From NCBI RefSeq assembly GCF_000210075.1, contig NC_021017.1:4298725-4362724 (forward strand): 64,000 nt of DNA. Direction: 5' to 3'. Both the position numbers and the translations under genes were made by a program. Of the stretch, positions 1 through 9,706 are shown one piece after another. Under the pieces are notes generated by a model. That model did not search any database, had not been told where the DNA came from, and saw only the letters and a program-made list of their open reading frames with translations. Position 1 is the first letter of the stretch; every line of letters begins with the position of its first letter. This DNA comes from Bacteroides xylanisolvens XB1A (GTDB lineage Bacteria > Bacteroidota > Bacteroidia > Bacteroidales > Bacteroidaceae).

Positions 1-80
1 TAACTATAACGTACGCTAGCAAAGATTGCTGTTTGAGCGGTTTTATTATGGAATTATTTTATCTGACTTCTCTATAAATA

Positions 81-137
81 TATTATAAAGCAATAGCGCA
101 AGTTACATTGAGTAACCTGCGCTATTGCTTTATAATA
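81..137 (-). terminator. Hairpin terminator after DUF4270 gene
   Basis: A perfect 20-bp inverted repeat (81-100 against 118-137) continues after one mismatch into a 5-bp stem (102-106 with 112-116) around a 5-base loop. It lies 13 bp past the stop of the minus-strand gene ending at 151. The T tract on the minus strand is poor, so it may act mainly as a 3'-end stabiliser. Confidence 0.6.
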
Positions 138-150
138 TTTCAACTATTTC

Positions 151-1890
151 TTATTTTGATTTTGTTCCAAAGTTTGTAGAAACAACTTCAAGCTTGAGCA
201 CATACTCTGGATATACAGGGTTACCTTTGGCATCTTGTATAGTTCCTTTCTTGCCTCCTTTTAAACGTGCATAGCCAGGTTTTAAATCATGTTGTATACT
301 AATAACATTGCTGGAACCATAGTAGCTATTACTTGAAGAAGAATCTGTGGTCACAAGTACTGGGATAAGTACGAATTTGTTCCATTCGCTTAAGTCTTCC
401 CAATCTTTAATATTATTGACGGTTTCATCTTTACTATTTCCATCTAAATCGGTTATTTTGATTGTTATAGACCCCTTTTCATGTATTTCTTTCTCTGCTT
501 TTTCCCTATCTGCTAAACAATCATTAATCATTTGAGTGATATTGTTGAATGTGTATTGAGTAAAGCTAGTTGTGGTGGGTCTAAATAGAGATGAAGTTAT
601 TTCATCACTAAGCTGGTTTTTTTCAAAGAAACTGTCTTTGTACTTTTTACGTATTAATAAAACATTGCTAGGAGTCGACATACCAAACTTTTTGTCACTG
701 GTTTCATTATAGATAGGTATTCCTAGTTTAACAGCATTTAGTATGTCACTTTGACGCTTTTCTGCTGTTTGGTTAAGAAGTGAATCTGCTATTTGGCTAA
801 TAGGAAGAGTTATTTGAGTGAAAATCCCTGCTGGACTCTTTAAATAAGTCCACGTATCCTCATTAATGCATTTTTGAATGGCATCCTTATCATTGTCTAA
901 CTGATTAGCTTGAATTACTTCACGAGTAGTGGCAAAGGTACGATATCCATAATAAGTAGAGTCTTTAGACTCTCCTTCTTTTACTACTTTCTTTTCCAGT
1001 TTAACACCTGTAAGTGTATCAACTGCATAGCATTTATATACTACGTTCATTTGAGCTTGGTCTATGTAAAGCACAGTACCATCGCCGTAATCACTCTTTA
1101 CATAAATACCCTTAAAAATCTTTCTAAACTCCTTATTGTCAAAATTGACACCTAACTCGTTGGCTCTTTTAATAATTTCTTTTCCAATTTCTTTAGCAGC
1201 TTTATCTCTGAAAGAAACGTGTACGCTGGGAACATATGTACTAAGTTTACGAATGGAGTCTTTTACTGAAAGATCAACAGCTGTATAAGCTTTCGTTCCT
1301 AATAGACTGTTATCAGTATTTGCATCGTAATAATCCTCTGGAGTAATATCTGTATAATAGGCGTTCTTTGTATCTAAATTTTCATTTAATGCATAGACAC
1401 TTAAACGGCAAGCTGTTAATGAGTCTCCAAAGTAACTGCTATACCACAAATAAAGCTCAATAGTATGAATGTTGCCTATGAGTTTTCTTTTTGGATCATT
1501 TATATTATCTGTATTGTATATTCCAATAGCGTCGTCTCCAAGCCCAGCTTCGTCTACCATTATATTGGTAGCTTTCTTTTTATCGTTAAGAGCAGTACCA
1601 TTGTATACTCCAGGGAATGTCATTCCTGACGGACAGTTGAGTTCTGCTAAGAAACCAGCCTGATAAGTTCCGAATGTTTCATCAGTGAACTTACCTACAT
1701 ATCCCACATTAGTCATTGCATATATCTTACCGGCATGAACGGATTCTGTAGTCACATCAAAGGTAGATAGCTTTCCATTGATATCCCGGTCGCTTTCCGG
1801 AAACATTCCCAATCCCAGTCCGGCAGTGTTATCATCACAACCCCAAAAAGTGATTGCCAGTAAAGCTATTAAGGCGTATTTTGCTTTCAT
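151..1890 (-). CDS. DUF4270 family lipoprotein
   Basis: A 579-residue protein with a type II signal peptide: basic start, hydrophobic stretch and a lipobox ending at Cys18 (FWGC), so probably lipid-anchored in the outer membrane. The segment after it (DDNTAGLGLGMFPESD) and the overall length fit DUF4270, a Bacteroidota family of unknown function usually beside a glycogen synthase-like gene and panC/panD, as here. It lies 21 bp downstream of the GT5-like gene and probably shares its transcript. Members are predicted to be beta-rich surface proteins; no enzymatic motif is visible. Confidence 0.85.
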   Translation of the reverse strand: MKAKYALIALLAITFWGCDDNTAGLGLGMFPESDRDINGKLSTFDVTTESVHAGKIYAMTNVGYVGKFTDETFGTYQAGFLAELNCPSGMTFPGVYNGTALNDKKKATNIMVDEAGLGDDAIGIYNTDNINDPKRKLIGNIHTIELYLWYSSYFGDSLTACRLSVYALNENLDTKNAYYTDITPEDYYDANTDNSLLGTKAYTAVDLSVKDSIRKLSTYVPSVHVSFRDKAAKEIGKEIIKRANELGVNFDNKEFRKIFKGIYVKSDYGDGTVLYIDQAQMNVVYKCYAVDTLTGVKLEKKVVKEGESKDSTYYGYRTFATTREVIQANQLDNDKDAIQKCINEDTWTYLKSPAGIFTQITLPISQIADSLLNQTAEKRQSDILNAVKLGIPIYNETSDKKFGMSTPSNVLLIRKKYKDSFFEKNQLSDEITSSLFRPTTTSFTQYTFNNITQMINDCLADREKAEKEIHEKGSITIKITDLDGNSKDETVNNIKDWEDLSEWNKFVLIPVLVTTDSSSSNSYYGSSNVISIQHDLKPGYARLKGGKKGTIQDAKGNPVYPEYVLKLEVVSTNFGTKSK

Positions 1891-1911
1891 GATCGTCGTA
1901 TCTTGATTATT

Positions 1912-2745
1912 TTATTCTTCTTCGTTTGCAGTAGCATCCCATACCTGATCGTAGAACTCGTTGCAGGCATCTGCATAGTTTTCCGGGTTCTGGTAGTCAA
2001 GTACCAATTTGCCAGATTGGCGGGCATATTCAATAATAGACTCGTCTACTTTTTCGCTGTTTTGTATGACTCCATCCGAATAATCAACGGCAAGTTTGCA
2101 CAGAGCAGCATAGTCTACCGGCTCTTTCAAATCACCTAAATCTTTTTTGGAAATACCTTTCAGCATCAATTTGGCTGCGAAATCATCGCTAAGTGTATTC
2201 TTGAAGTCATCTTCATAAACAGAGAATACTACTTTGGCATCGCGGAAAGAAGGTTCGTCTTTATAGGCTTTCTTTATATAAAGAGGAGCTAAAGCTGTCA
2301 TCCAGCCATGACAGTGAATGACATCAGGACACCAGCGAAGTTTTTTCACTGTTTCCAATACGCCGCGTGCGTAGAAAACGGCACGGCTATCGTTATCATC
2401 ATATTCTACACCATTTTCGTCCGCTGTCTGCATACGATTCTGGAAATAATCATCGTTATCGATGAAATATACCTGCATGCGTGCGGATTGGATAGACGCA
2501 ACTTTTATAATCAAGGGGTGGTCAGTATCGTCGATAATCAGGTTCATACCGGAGAGGCGGATCACTTCGTGCAGCTGGTTTCTGCGCTCATTGATATTTC
2601 CCCATTTAGGCATAAAGGTTCTGATTTCACGGCCTTTTTCTTGTATCGCCTGTGGAAGGTTTCTACCTATATTGGCCATTTCGGATTCTGAAACGTAAGG
2701 TGTAATCTCTTGAGTAATAAATAAAACTTTATTCGCCTTTGTCAT
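1912..2745 (-). CDS. Glycogen/starch synthase N-terminal (GT5-like) domain protein
   Basis: The 277 residues match the N-terminal Rossmann half of GT5 glycogen synthases: FITQEITPYVSESEMANIG at the start occupies the place of the ADP-glucose-binding KxGGL loop, and DVIHCHGWMTALAPLYIK near residue 145 is the GT5 HDWHT-type motif. Full GlgA is about 470-550 residues; the C-terminal nucleotide-binding domain is absent, and the KxGGL lysine and glycine pair are replaced (SESEMA). Such half-length proteins are known in Bacteroides next to panC. Catalysis is doubtful; a regulatory or carbohydrate-binding role is an inference. The stop is intact, so this is not a visible frameshift remnant. Confidence 0.75.
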   Translation of the reverse strand: MTKANKVLFITQEITPYVSESEMANIGRNLPQAIQEKGREIRTFMPKWGNINERRNQLHEVIRLSGMNLIIDDTDHPLIIKVASIQSARMQVYFIDNDDYFQNRMQTADENGVEYDDNDSRAVFYARGVLETVKKLRWCPDVIHCHGWMTALAPLYIKKAYKDEPSFRDAKVVFSVYEDDFKNTLSDDFAAKLMLKGISKKDLGDLKEPVDYAALCKLAVDYSDGVIQNSEKVDESIIEYARQSGKLVLDYQNPENYADACNEFYDQVWDATANEEE

Positions 2746-2773
2746 AATAACAATAGTTCACTATAATATTCTG

Positions 2774-2781
2774 CAAAGATA
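2774..2781 (-). promoter_or_regulatory. Bacteroides -7 element for the GT5-like/DUF4270 genes
   Basis: On the minus strand TATCTTTG matches TAnnTTTG and lies 29 bp before the start codon at 2745. No good TTTG -33 box was found, so the call rests on the -7 box and its position in the divergent gap with panC. Confidence 0.5.
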
Positions 2782-2887
2782 CGAAAAAAAAGACACATTA
2801 AATAAGATATTCTTTCTTTATGTGGCAAATATTAGTTTATTTTGCAGAGTTTTTGCAAACGAGTAAAACATAAACCAATTGACGAAA

Positions 2888-3733
2888 ATGAAAGTAGTGC
2901 ACACTATCAAGGACTTACAGGCAGAATTGACTGCCTTGAGAGCCCAAGGTAAAAAGGTGGGACTGGTTCCTACAATGGGTGCTTTACATGCGGGACATGC
3001 ATCTCTGGTAAAGCGCAGCGTAAGTGAGAATGGTGTAACTGTTGTGAGTGTTTTTGTGAATCCCACACAGTTTAACGATAAAAACGACTTAGAGAAATAT
3101 CCGCGTACATTGGATGCAGATTGCCGTTTGTTGGAAGAATGCGGGGCGGATTTTGCTTTTGCTCCTTCGGTAAGCGAAATGTATCCGGAACCGGATACTC
3201 GTCAATTTAGCTATGCACCATTAGATACGGTGATGGAAGGTGCTTTCCGTCCGGGGCATTTTAACGGTGTTTGCCAGATTGTCAGTAAACTGTTTGATGC
3301 CGTACTGCCGGACCGCGCATATTTCGGAGAGAAGGATTTTCAGCAGTTAGCAATTATTCGTGAGATGGTTCGACAATTGAAATATAACCTTGAAATTGTG
3401 GGTTGTTCAATTGTGCGTGAGGAAGACGGACTGGCATTGAGTAGCCGGAATAAACGTTTATCGGCAGAAGAACGTGAAAATGCTTTAAATATTTCCCGGA
3501 CCTTATTTAAAAGTCGTAACTTTGCAGCCACTCACACAGTGAGCGAGACGCAAAAGATGGTAGAAGATGCAATCGAAGCTGCTCCGGGTTTGCGCATGGA
3601 GTATTTTGAGATTGTAGACGGAAACACATTGCAGAAAATTAGTAATTGGGAAGATACTTCCTATGCAGTTGGATGCATCACAGTGTTCTGTGGAGAAGTC
3701 CGGCTGATTGATAATATTAAATATAAAGAATAA
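2888..3733 (+). CDS. panC: Pantothenate synthetase
   Basis: Joins pantoate and beta-alanine with ATP to give pantothenate in the cytoplasm. The 281-residue product has the family signatures [14 protein letters not shown] (ATP-binding HxGH) near residue 27, [11 protein letters not shown] in the middle and SSRNKRLS (KMSKS-like) near residue 180. The start is set at the ATG at 2888; an in-frame TTG nine bases earlier is less likely. panD follows 18 bp later, so the two final branches of pantothenate synthesis are co-transcribed. Confidence 0.96.
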   Translation: MKVVHTIKDLQAELTALRAQGKKVGLVPTMGALHAGHASLVKRSVSENGVTVVSVFVNPTQFNDKNDLEKYPRTLDADCRLLEECGADFAFAPSVSEMYPEPDTRQFSYAPLDTVMEGAFRPGHFNGVCQIVSKLFDAVLPDRAYFGEKDFQQLAIIREMVRQLKYNLEIVGCSIVREEDGLALSSRNKRLSAEERENALNISRTLFKSRNFAATHTVSETQKMVEDAIEAAPGLRMEYFEIVDGNTLQKISNWEDTSYAVGCITVFCGEVRLIDNIKYKE

Positions 3734-3751
3734 CTAAAAAGACGAAACCTT

Positions 3752-4105
3752 ATGATGATTGAAGTGTTGAAGTCGAAAATTCATTGTGCACGTGTCACAG
3801 AGGCCAATCTGAACTACATGGGTAGTATCACGATTGATGAAGACCTGTTGGATGCTGCAAACATGATTGCGGGAGAGAAAGTGTATATCGCTGATAATAA
3901 CAATGGTGAACGCTTTGAAACCTACATTATCAAAGGTGAACGCGGTTCGGGTAAAATTTGCTTGAACGGTGCTGCTGCCCGCAAGGTGCAACCGGATGAT
4001 ATTGTTATAATCATGTCCTATGCATTGATGGATTTTGAGGAAGCAAAGTCGTTTAAACCGGCTGTAATCTTCCCCGATCCTGCGACGAACAAAGTGGTAA
4101 AGTAG
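3752..4105 (+). CDS. panD: Aspartate 1-decarboxylase precursor
   Basis: A 117-residue pyruvoyl-dependent enzyme producing beta-alanine from aspartate. The self-cleavage site Gly24-Ser25 (NYMGSITID) falls exactly at residue 25 when the first of two Met codons is used, matching the family and supporting this start. KLH-type motif KIHCARVT and the Y-x-I-x-G-x-R-G-S-G region are present. It is the last gene of the panCD unit and is followed by a strong hairpin. Confidence 0.96.
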   Translation: MMIEVLKSKIHCARVTEANLNYMGSITIDEDLLDAANMIAGEKVYIADNNNGERFETYIIKGERGSGKICLNGAAARKVQPDDIVIIMSYALMDFEEAKSFKPAVIFPDPATNKVVK

Positions 4106-4125
4106 AAAGTATCTTTGATATTTGA

Positions 4126-4172
4126 AATAAGAAAAGCCCCGTTTACATTTTGTAGACGGGGCTTTTCTTATT
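4126..4172. terminator. Bidirectional terminator between panD and the PyrK/GltD gene
   Basis: A 17-bp perfect stem (4126-4142 with 4156-4172) containing AAAAGCCCCGT, extended by a further 4 pairs, flanked by T-rich sequence on the plus side and A-rich sequence on the other. It sits between convergent genes and can serve both. Confidence 0.9.
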
Positions 4173-4249
4173 TTATTTTTATGCCGGGGGACGAGTGATG
4201 TTCCGCCCACGTGTGAGTTGGTTTTAGCCCACCTGTTAATAAGTGGCAA

Positions 4250-6550
4250 TTAGTTACCGGCGTTTGCCTTCAATTGTTCATTCATGGCGGCAGCGGCTTT
4301 ACGGCCATCGCCCATCGCCAGAATAACAGTAGCTCCACCGCGAACGATATCGCCTCCTGCATAAATCATAGGGATGGAAGATTCCATGTTATCATCCACA
4401 GTGATGGTTCCTTTTCGTCCTAGTTCCAGTCCTTTGATGGAGCTTGGAACAATTGGGTTAGGAGATACTCCGACGCTGACAATTGCCAGGTCGATATCAA
4501 TTGTTTCTGTTGCTCCCGGGATGGCTACAGGACTACGACGTCCGGAAGCATCCGGCTCGCCTAATTCCATCTTTTGCAAAATAACCTGTTTTACGCAACC
4601 TTGTTCGTCAGCAATATATTCGATCGGATTATGTAGTGTAAGGAATTCAACTCCTTCTTCTTTAGCATGTTTTACTTCCTCGATACGTGCAGGCATTTCC
4701 TCTTCCGAACGGCGATAGATAATGATAGCGCGCTCTGCACCAAGACGTTTGGCAGTACGAACAGAGTCCATCGCTGTATTACCACCACCGATTACTGCTA
4801 CGTTTTTACCGAAAGCGACCGGAGTGTCCGAATCTTCACTGGCAGCGTCCATCAGATTAACGCGAGTGAGGTATTCGTTGGATGACATGATATTGATGGA
4901 ATTCTCTCCCGGGATATTCATAAAGTTAGGCAGCCCGGCGCCGGAAGCCACAAATATTCCTTTGAAACCTTCAGCTTTCAAGTCCTCTACGCCGATTGTT
5001 TTTCCTACGATACAGTCTTTGATGAAGTTAACCCCCATCTTGCTAAGGTTATCGATTTCTACGTCTACAATCTTGTTTGGCAAACGGAATTCTGGAATAC
5101 CATATTTCAACACACCACCAATCTCATGCAATGCTTCGAATACAGTTACATCATATCCATATTTAGCCATATCTCCGGCAAATGCCAATCCTGCAGGTCC
5201 CGAACCGATTACAGCTATTTTAATACCGTTCTTCTCTGCAATGACAGGTACGGAGATTTGCCCGCTTTCACGTTCGTAATCAGCTGCGAAACGTTCCAGA
5301 TAACCGATAGCGACGGGCTTTTCATTCATTTTTAAGTGAATACATTTTGATTCGCATTGTTTTTCTTGTGGACACACGCGACCGCAAACAGCCGGAAGCG
5401 CACTTGTTTCTTTCAATGTTTTAGCAGCTTCAAGAAACTCTCCACGTTCGATATTCTTAATGAAGCGAGGAATATCAATACCTACCGGACAGCCTTCCAT
5501 ACATCCAGGATTAGCACAGTCGAGACAGCGTTTAGCTTCTGTAACAGCCTGTTCTGCTGTTAATCCTTGATTTACTTCCTCTTTACGGCTGTGTGAACGA
5601 TATTCAGCGTCAAGTTCGTTCATTTCTACACGGGGAATGGCTGTACGTTCTTTCGGTTTCATTGATTTGCGTAATTCCTGTCTCCAGGCTGCATTACGGC
5701 TTTTCTCGTCGATTTCTTTGGTTGCTTCACATTCTGGTTGCAGTTTATGCATTTCTTCGCGCTCGATATTTTTGAACGCGCCCATACGTTTCAGCATTTC
5801 ATCAAAATTCACTTGGTGACCGTCGAATTCAGGACCGTCTACACAAACGAATTTAGTTTTTCCTCCCACAGTGATACGGCAAGCACCACACATACCTGTT
5901 CCATCCACCATGATGGTGTTCAATGAAACATCAGTCGGAATTTCATATTTCTTAGTCAGTAAGCAAACGAACTTCATCATGATGGCAGGGCCGATAGCGA
6001 AGCATTTGTCCACTTTCTCGCGTTTGATAACTTCTTCTACGCCTTCTGTCACCAGACCTTTACGACCGTAAGAGCCGTCATCTGTCATGATAATTACTTC
6101 GTCAGAGCTTTCACGCATTTCTTTTTCTAAAATAATCAGGTCTTTGTTGCGTCCGGCCAGTACAGTGATAACACGGTTGCCGGCTGCTTTCAAAGCCTGT
6201 ACGATAGGAAGCATCGGAGCTACGCCTACACCACCACCAGCGCAGACTACTGTTCCGAATTTCTCTATATGGGTAGCTTGTCCGAGCGGGCCTACTACGT
6301 CAGTGATGTAATCGCCTTCATTCAGTTCACAGAGACGGGTAGAAGAAAGTCCGACTTCCTGCACTACCAGAGTAATGGTACCTTTTTTGAGGTCAGAACC
6401 TGCGATAGTCAATGGCATACGTTCTCCTTTTTCACCTACACGCACGATGACAAAGTGTCCGGCCTTACGGGATTTAGCAATCAAAGGAGCTTCAATTTCA
6501 AATTTGAATACTTTGTCAGAAAAGCGTTCCTTGCTAATGATTTTGTTCAT
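4250..6550 (-). CDS. Fused PyrK-like/GltD-like flavoprotein (NfnAB-type)
   Basis: A 766-residue fusion. Residues 1-280 are a ferredoxin-NADP reductase/PyrK-like FAD and NAD(P) module with a Cys cluster (GMCGACRI ... FVCVDGPEF) for a [2Fe-2S] centre. The rest is the GltD-type small subunit: 4Fe-4S motifs RCLDCANPGCMEGCP and CGRVCPQEKQCESKC, an FAD Rossmann motif (VIGSGPAGLAFAG) near residue 450 and an NADPH motif (VIGGGNTAMDS) near 590. Databases usually call it bifunctional dihydroorotate dehydrogenase B subunit/glutamate synthase, but the two halves match NfnA and NfnB, which transfer electrons between NADH, NADPH and ferredoxin. No partner GltB or PyrD is adjacent, which favours an Nfn or sulfide-dehydrogenase-like role. 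Confidence 0.85.
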   Translation of the reverse strand: MNKIISKERFSDKVFKFEIEAPLIAKSRKAGHFVIVRVGEKGERMPLTIAGSDLKKGTITLVVQEVGLSSTRLCELNEGDYITDVVGPLGQATHIEKFGTVVCAGGGVGVAPMLPIVQALKAAGNRVITVLAGRNKDLIILEKEMRESSDEVIIMTDDGSYGRKGLVTEGVEEVIKREKVDKCFAIGPAIMMKFVCLLTKKYEIPTDVSLNTIMVDGTGMCGACRITVGGKTKFVCVDGPEFDGHQVNFDEMLKRMGAFKNIEREEMHKLQPECEATKEIDEKSRNAAWRQELRKSMKPKERTAIPRVEMNELDAEYRSHSRKEEVNQGLTAEQAVTEAKRCLDCANPGCMEGCPVGIDIPRFIKNIERGEFLEAAKTLKETSALPAVCGRVCPQEKQCESKCIHLKMNEKPVAIGYLERFAADYERESGQISVPVIAEKNGIKIAVIGSGPAGLAFAGDMAKYGYDVTVFEALHEIGGVLKYGIPEFRLPNKIVDVEIDNLSKMGVNFIKDCIVGKTIGVEDLKAEGFKGIFVASGAGLPNFMNIPGENSINIMSSNEYLTRVNLMDAASEDSDTPVAFGKNVAVIGGGNTAMDSVRTAKRLGAERAIIIYRRSEEEMPARIEEVKHAKEEGVEFLTLHNPIEYIADEQGCVKQVILQKMELGEPDASGRRSPVAIPGATETIDIDLAIVSVGVSPNPIVPSSIKGLELGRKGTITVDDNMESSIPMIYAGGDIVRGGATVILAMGDGRKAAAAMNEQLKANAGN

Positions 6551-6609
6551 TATCTAATTAATTTGTTGTTTTTATTACGTAACTGCTATCAGAATGATAT
6601 AAATTTTGG

Positions 6610-6617
6610 CAAAGATA
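6610..6617 (-). promoter_or_regulatory. -7 element for the PyrK/GltD fusion
   Basis: Minus-strand TATCTTTG (TAnnTTTG), 60 bp before the start codon, with TTTT 19 bp further upstream as a weak -33 box. Confidence 0.55.
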
Positions 6618-6644
6618 CAGCTAATTTACGAAATATAAAAGAAA

Positions 6645-6667
6645 AGCCACTCTTTTGATGAGTGGCT
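6645..6667 (-). terminator. Terminator after serS
   Basis: An 8-bp perfect stem (AGCCACTC/GAGTGGCT) with a 7-base loop followed on the minus strand by TTTTCTTTT, 42 bp past the serS stop. Confidence 0.8.
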
Positions 6668-6708
6668 CTCTGTATATGGGTACTTTTATTAGTCTGTCAT
6701 GCCAAGTC

Positions 6709-7983
6709 TTAGTCTATCATGTCAAAGCCGCAATACGGAACCAATGCTTTCGGAATTCTGATACCTTCCGGAGTCTGGTTGTTTTCGAGTAGGGCAGCAA
6801 CAATACGTGGCAGTGCTAATGCTGAACCGTTCAGTGTGTGGCAGAGTTCGGTTTTCTTTTCTGCATTACGGTAACGGCATTTCAGGCGGTTGGCCTGGTA
6901 AGTGTCGAAATTGGATACGGAACTTACTTCCAACCAACGCTTCTGTGCTTCAGAATATACTTCGAAGTCGAAACAAAGAGCAGCAGTGAAACTCATATCT
7001 CCACCGCAAAGACGGAGAATGCGATAGGGGAGTTCCAGTTTTTGCAACAGTCCTTCTACATGGTCCAGCATTTCCTGATGAGATTGTTTAGAATGCTCCG
7101 GTTTGTCGATACGAACCAATTCTACTTTGGAGAACTCGTGCAGACGATTCAGGCCACGTACATCTTTACCATAAGAACCTGCTTCGCGACGGAAACATTG
7201 TGTATACGCACAATTCATTATAGGTAATTGTTTCTCTTCCAGAATCACATCACGGTAGATATTAGTAACGGGAACTTCCGCTGTCGGGATCAGGTATAAA
7301 TCATCTACTTCACAATGATACATCTGTCCTTCTTTGTCCGGAAGCTGTCCGGTGCCATAGCCGGAAGCGGCGTTGACTACTGTCGGCGGCATGATTTCGG
7401 TATATCCGGATTTGCGTGCTTCATCCAGGAAGAAGTTGATAAGGGCACGTTGAAGTTGTGCTCCTTTACCTTTGTATACAGGGAAACCTGCACCTGTGAT
7501 TTTTACGCCCAGGTCGAAGTCTATTAAATCATATTTCTTTGCCAGTTCCCAGTGGGGGAGTGCATCTTTAGGAAGTTCGGTTTCCATACCTCCCATTTTT
7601 TCTACGACGTTATCTTCGGCACCTACGCCTTCCGGTACACTGTCATAAGGTATGTTGGGGATGGTATAAAGTACATTCTGCATATCAGTTGCAGCCTGTG
7701 TCATGGCAGCATCCAGCTCTTTGTTGCCTTCTTTTAGTTCGGCAACGCGGGCACGTGCAGTTTCAGCTTCCTCTTTTTTCCCTTCTTTCATCAGTTGACC
7801 GATGGTGCGCGAAAGTGAGTTAACCTCTGCCAGGTTTTTATCTAATTCATTTTGTGTGCTACGTCTCTTGTTGTTAAGAGCGATCACCTGATCGATCGTT
7901 TCCTTTGCATTCTTGAAATGCTTCTTTTCCAGTCCGCGGAGTACCGCCTCTGTGTTTTCTGTAATTTGTTTAATGGTAAGCAT
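6709..7983 (-). CDS. serS: Serine--tRNA ligase
   Basis: Charges tRNA-Ser with serine. The 424-residue length is standard. Residues 1-105 give the charged, helical coiled-coil arm that grips the tRNA long variable loop. The class II core follows: motif 2 around FRREAGSYGKDVRGLNRLHE (about residue 255) and motif 3 in the C-terminal part ending GIRIPKALVPY. The gene is monocistronic, with its own -7 box at 8021-8028 (minus strand TATCTTTG) and its own terminator. Confidence 0.97.
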   Translation of the reverse strand: MLTIKQITENTEAVLRGLEKKHFKNAKETIDQVIALNNKRRSTQNELDKNLAEVNSLSRTIGQLMKEGKKEEAETARARVAELKEGNKELDAAMTQAATDMQNVLYTIPNIPYDSVPEGVGAEDNVVEKMGGMETELPKDALPHWELAKKYDLIDFDLGVKITGAGFPVYKGKGAQLQRALINFFLDEARKSGYTEIMPPTVVNAASGYGTGQLPDKEGQMYHCEVDDLYLIPTAEVPVTNIYRDVILEEKQLPIMNCAYTQCFRREAGSYGKDVRGLNRLHEFSKVELVRIDKPEHSKQSHQEMLDHVEGLLQKLELPYRILRLCGGDMSFTAALCFDFEVYSEAQKRWLEVSSVSNFDTYQANRLKCRYRNAEKKTELCHTLNGSALALPRIVAALLENNQTPEGIRIPKALVPYCGFDMID

Positions 7984-8020
7984 ATCTATACTTTTTATGA
8001 AAAACCTTTTTTTAAGTCTA

Positions 8021-8028
8021 CAAAGATA
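8021..8028 (-). promoter_or_regulatory. -7 element for serS
   Basis: Minus-strand TATCTTTG lies 38 bp before the serS start. The -33 box is weak. Confidence 0.5.
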
Positions 8029-8175
8029 GATAAAAAAATAAACGATATTACACTTCTGTAATATTTTGGTAATAATAAGGATGGAAAAAATGAAAAATAT
8101 CCATGAGGTGAATATTTGAATGTTAAAAAGGCGTATACTTGTCAGGCGATAAAGTATGTTTTGATATAAAAAGAA

Positions 8176-8206
8176 AGGAGATACAATCTTGCAGATTGCA
8201 TCTCCT
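8176..8206 (-). terminator. Terminator after rpmA
   Basis: A 14-bp stem with one mismatch (8176-8189 against 8193-8206) and a 3-base loop, then TTTCTTTTTA on the minus strand. It lies 28 bp past the L27 stop. Confidence 0.88.
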
Positions 8207-8233
8207 TGTCTTAACTATTTTCAGTCCGGATAA

Positions 8234-8497
8234 TTATGCTTCTGTTGCAGGAACGATAGAAACATATCTTCTATCTTCTTTACCTACTTTGAAATTAACT
8301 GTTCCGTCTACTAAAGCGAAAAGAGTGTGGTCTTTACCCATTCCGATGTTTTCACCCGGGTGGAATTCAGTACCTCTTTGACGAACGATGATGTTACCTG
8401 CTTTGCAAGCTTCGCCACCAAATATCTTAACGCCTAATCTCTTGCTCTGTGATTCGCGGCCGTTCTTAGAACTACCGACACCTTTCTTATGTGCCAT
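8234..8497 (-). CDS. rpmA: 50S ribosomal protein L27
   Basis: An 87-residue L27. The N terminus [20 protein letters not shown] is the conserved tail that reaches toward the peptidyl transferase centre, and [20 protein letters not shown] is the family core. It starts directly with MAHKK, so there is no sign of the cleavable N-terminal extension known from Firmicutes. It follows rplU by 21 bp in the usual rplU-rpmA order. Confidence 0.97.
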   Translation of the reverse strand: MAHKKGVGSSKNGRESQSKRLGVKIFGGEACKAGNIIVRQRGTEFHPGENIGMGKDHTLFALVDGTVNFKVGKEDRRYVSIVPATEA

Positions 8498-8518
8498 TTC
8501 TTCTTACTTTTTAATTGA

Positions 8519-8836
8519 TTAAGCTACTACTTCTGTAATTGTTAATTCAGTGAACTGTTGACGGTGACCGTTCAGTTTTCTGTGTCCTTTTCTTCTTTTC
8601 TTGTGGAAAACAAGAACTTTGTCGCCTTTAACCAAGTTTGAAACAACCTGGCAAACAACTTTAGCGCCTTCTACGGTAGGAGCACCTACTGTAACGTTTC
8701 CGTCTTTGTCTACCAAAAGAACTTTTTCAAATTCTACTGTTGAACCGTTTTCTGCACCTTCGATGTGGTGAACGAACAACTTTTGACCAGCTTCTGCTTT
8801 AAACTGCTGACCGTTAATTTCTACAATTGCGTACAT
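8519..8836 (-). CDS. rplU: 50S ribosomal protein L21
   Basis: A 105-residue L21 that binds 23S r[22 protein letters not shown] at the start and the basic segment [17 protein letters not shown] near the end are diagnostic. First gene of the rplU-rpmA operon. A clear promoter lies 90 bp upstream, leaving a leader of about 80 nt that could hold an autoregulatory structure; none was defined. Confidence 0.97.
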   Translation of the reverse strand: MYAIVEINGQQFKAEAGQKLFVHHIEGAENGSTVEFEKVLLVDKDGNVTVGAPTVEGAKVVCQVVSNLVKGDKVLVFHKKRRKGHRKLNGHRQQFTELTITEVVA

Positions 8837-8925
8837 CTTATATATAATGTATAAGTTAGCTCCGGCGGGTGGTCTTTAATCACTTAAAGAGCTCTTTATC
8901 GAACCCGTTGCGGAATAATCGGGCA

Positions 8926-8957
8926 CAAAAGTACTATTTTTATTCGTTTCCGACAAA
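8926..8957 (-). promoter_or_regulatory. rplU-rpmA promoter
   Basis: On the minus strand TTTG (8954-8957), a 20-bp spacer and TACTTTTG (8926-8933) fit the Bacteroides primary-sigma consensus exactly. Confidence 0.8.
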
Positions 8958-9029
8958 TATTTCTTTTATTTTTTGTAGGAGATAAAATGATTACAGCAAA
9001 TAAATGAGCATTTTAACTCTCATTGTTGC

Positions 9030-9668
9030 TTATTGGACCAACTCTCCCAAATTCTGCATAATGATTTTGTGTGGATAGTCACGGAGTTCCTCGGCTGTTG
9101 TCATTCCGTTCAATACGCCTGCAAAATCTACTCCTGCATTTCGGGCCGTTTCAGCATCTACCGTGCTATCTCCGATATACAAAGTTTCTTCGGGTGTACT
9201 TCCCAAATGTTCCAAAGCAAATAGTACCCCTTCCGGTGAAGGTTTCGGCGCTTTTACATCTTCTCCTTCCACAACTATATCGAGAAAATCCTTTGGCAGA
9301 TATTCTTCCAGATAACTCAATATTCGGAAGCGATACTTGGTAGAGATAATTCCGACGCGGGCACCCCGTTTCTTCAATTCTTTCAGTGTAGATAATGTAT
9401 CAGGAAAAAGACAGGTATTTACATTCATGTGTACATCAGCTTCCAGTCTGTATTCCTGCCGGAAAGATTCTAACTGTTCCGGGTCGGTAATTCCGGTAAG
9501 GATACTGAATGATTCTTCCAGTGTTTTGCCGATCGTGCGCTTGATAGCTTCATCGGTAACGGTTAAATACTGGTGCCGGGTGAGCACAATTCTGAAACAT
9601 TTAACGATACCACGCGACGAATCGGCTAATGTATAGTCGAAATCGAATAAATAGGTTTTGTAGTTCAT
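9030..9668 (-). CDS. HAD family hydrolase, phosphoglycolate phosphatase-like
   Basis: A 212-residue HAD phosphatase. Motif I is DFDYTLADSS (Asp nucleophile and Asp+2) near residue 9, motif II is the ISTK segment near residue 109, and motif IV is GDSTVDAETARNAG near 167. The helical cap between motifs I and II is of the Gph/PgmB kind. The substrate cannot be read from sequence; phosphoglycolate or a sugar phosphate is likely. A -7 box TACTTTTG (minus strand, 9686-9693) lies just upstream. Confidence 0.85.
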   Translation of the reverse strand: MNYKTYLFDFDYTLADSSRGIVKCFRIVLTRHQYLTVTDEAIKRTIGKTLEESFSILTGITDPEQLESFRQEYRLEADVHMNVNTCLFPDTLSTLKELKKRGARVGIISTKYRFRILSYLEEYLPKDFLDIVVEGEDVKAPKPSPEGVLFALEHLGSTPEETLYIGDSTVDAETARNAGVDFAGVLNGMTTAEELRDYPHKIIMQNLGELVQ

Positions 9669-9706
9669 TGGGGAAAACTTTTCCGCAAAAGTACTAAATA
9701 CTTTTC

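Noticed and set aside
3734..4249. Long minus-strand ORF across panD and the terminator
   Set aside because: Antisense to panD with its clear Gly-Ser site, and with shadow-type composition.
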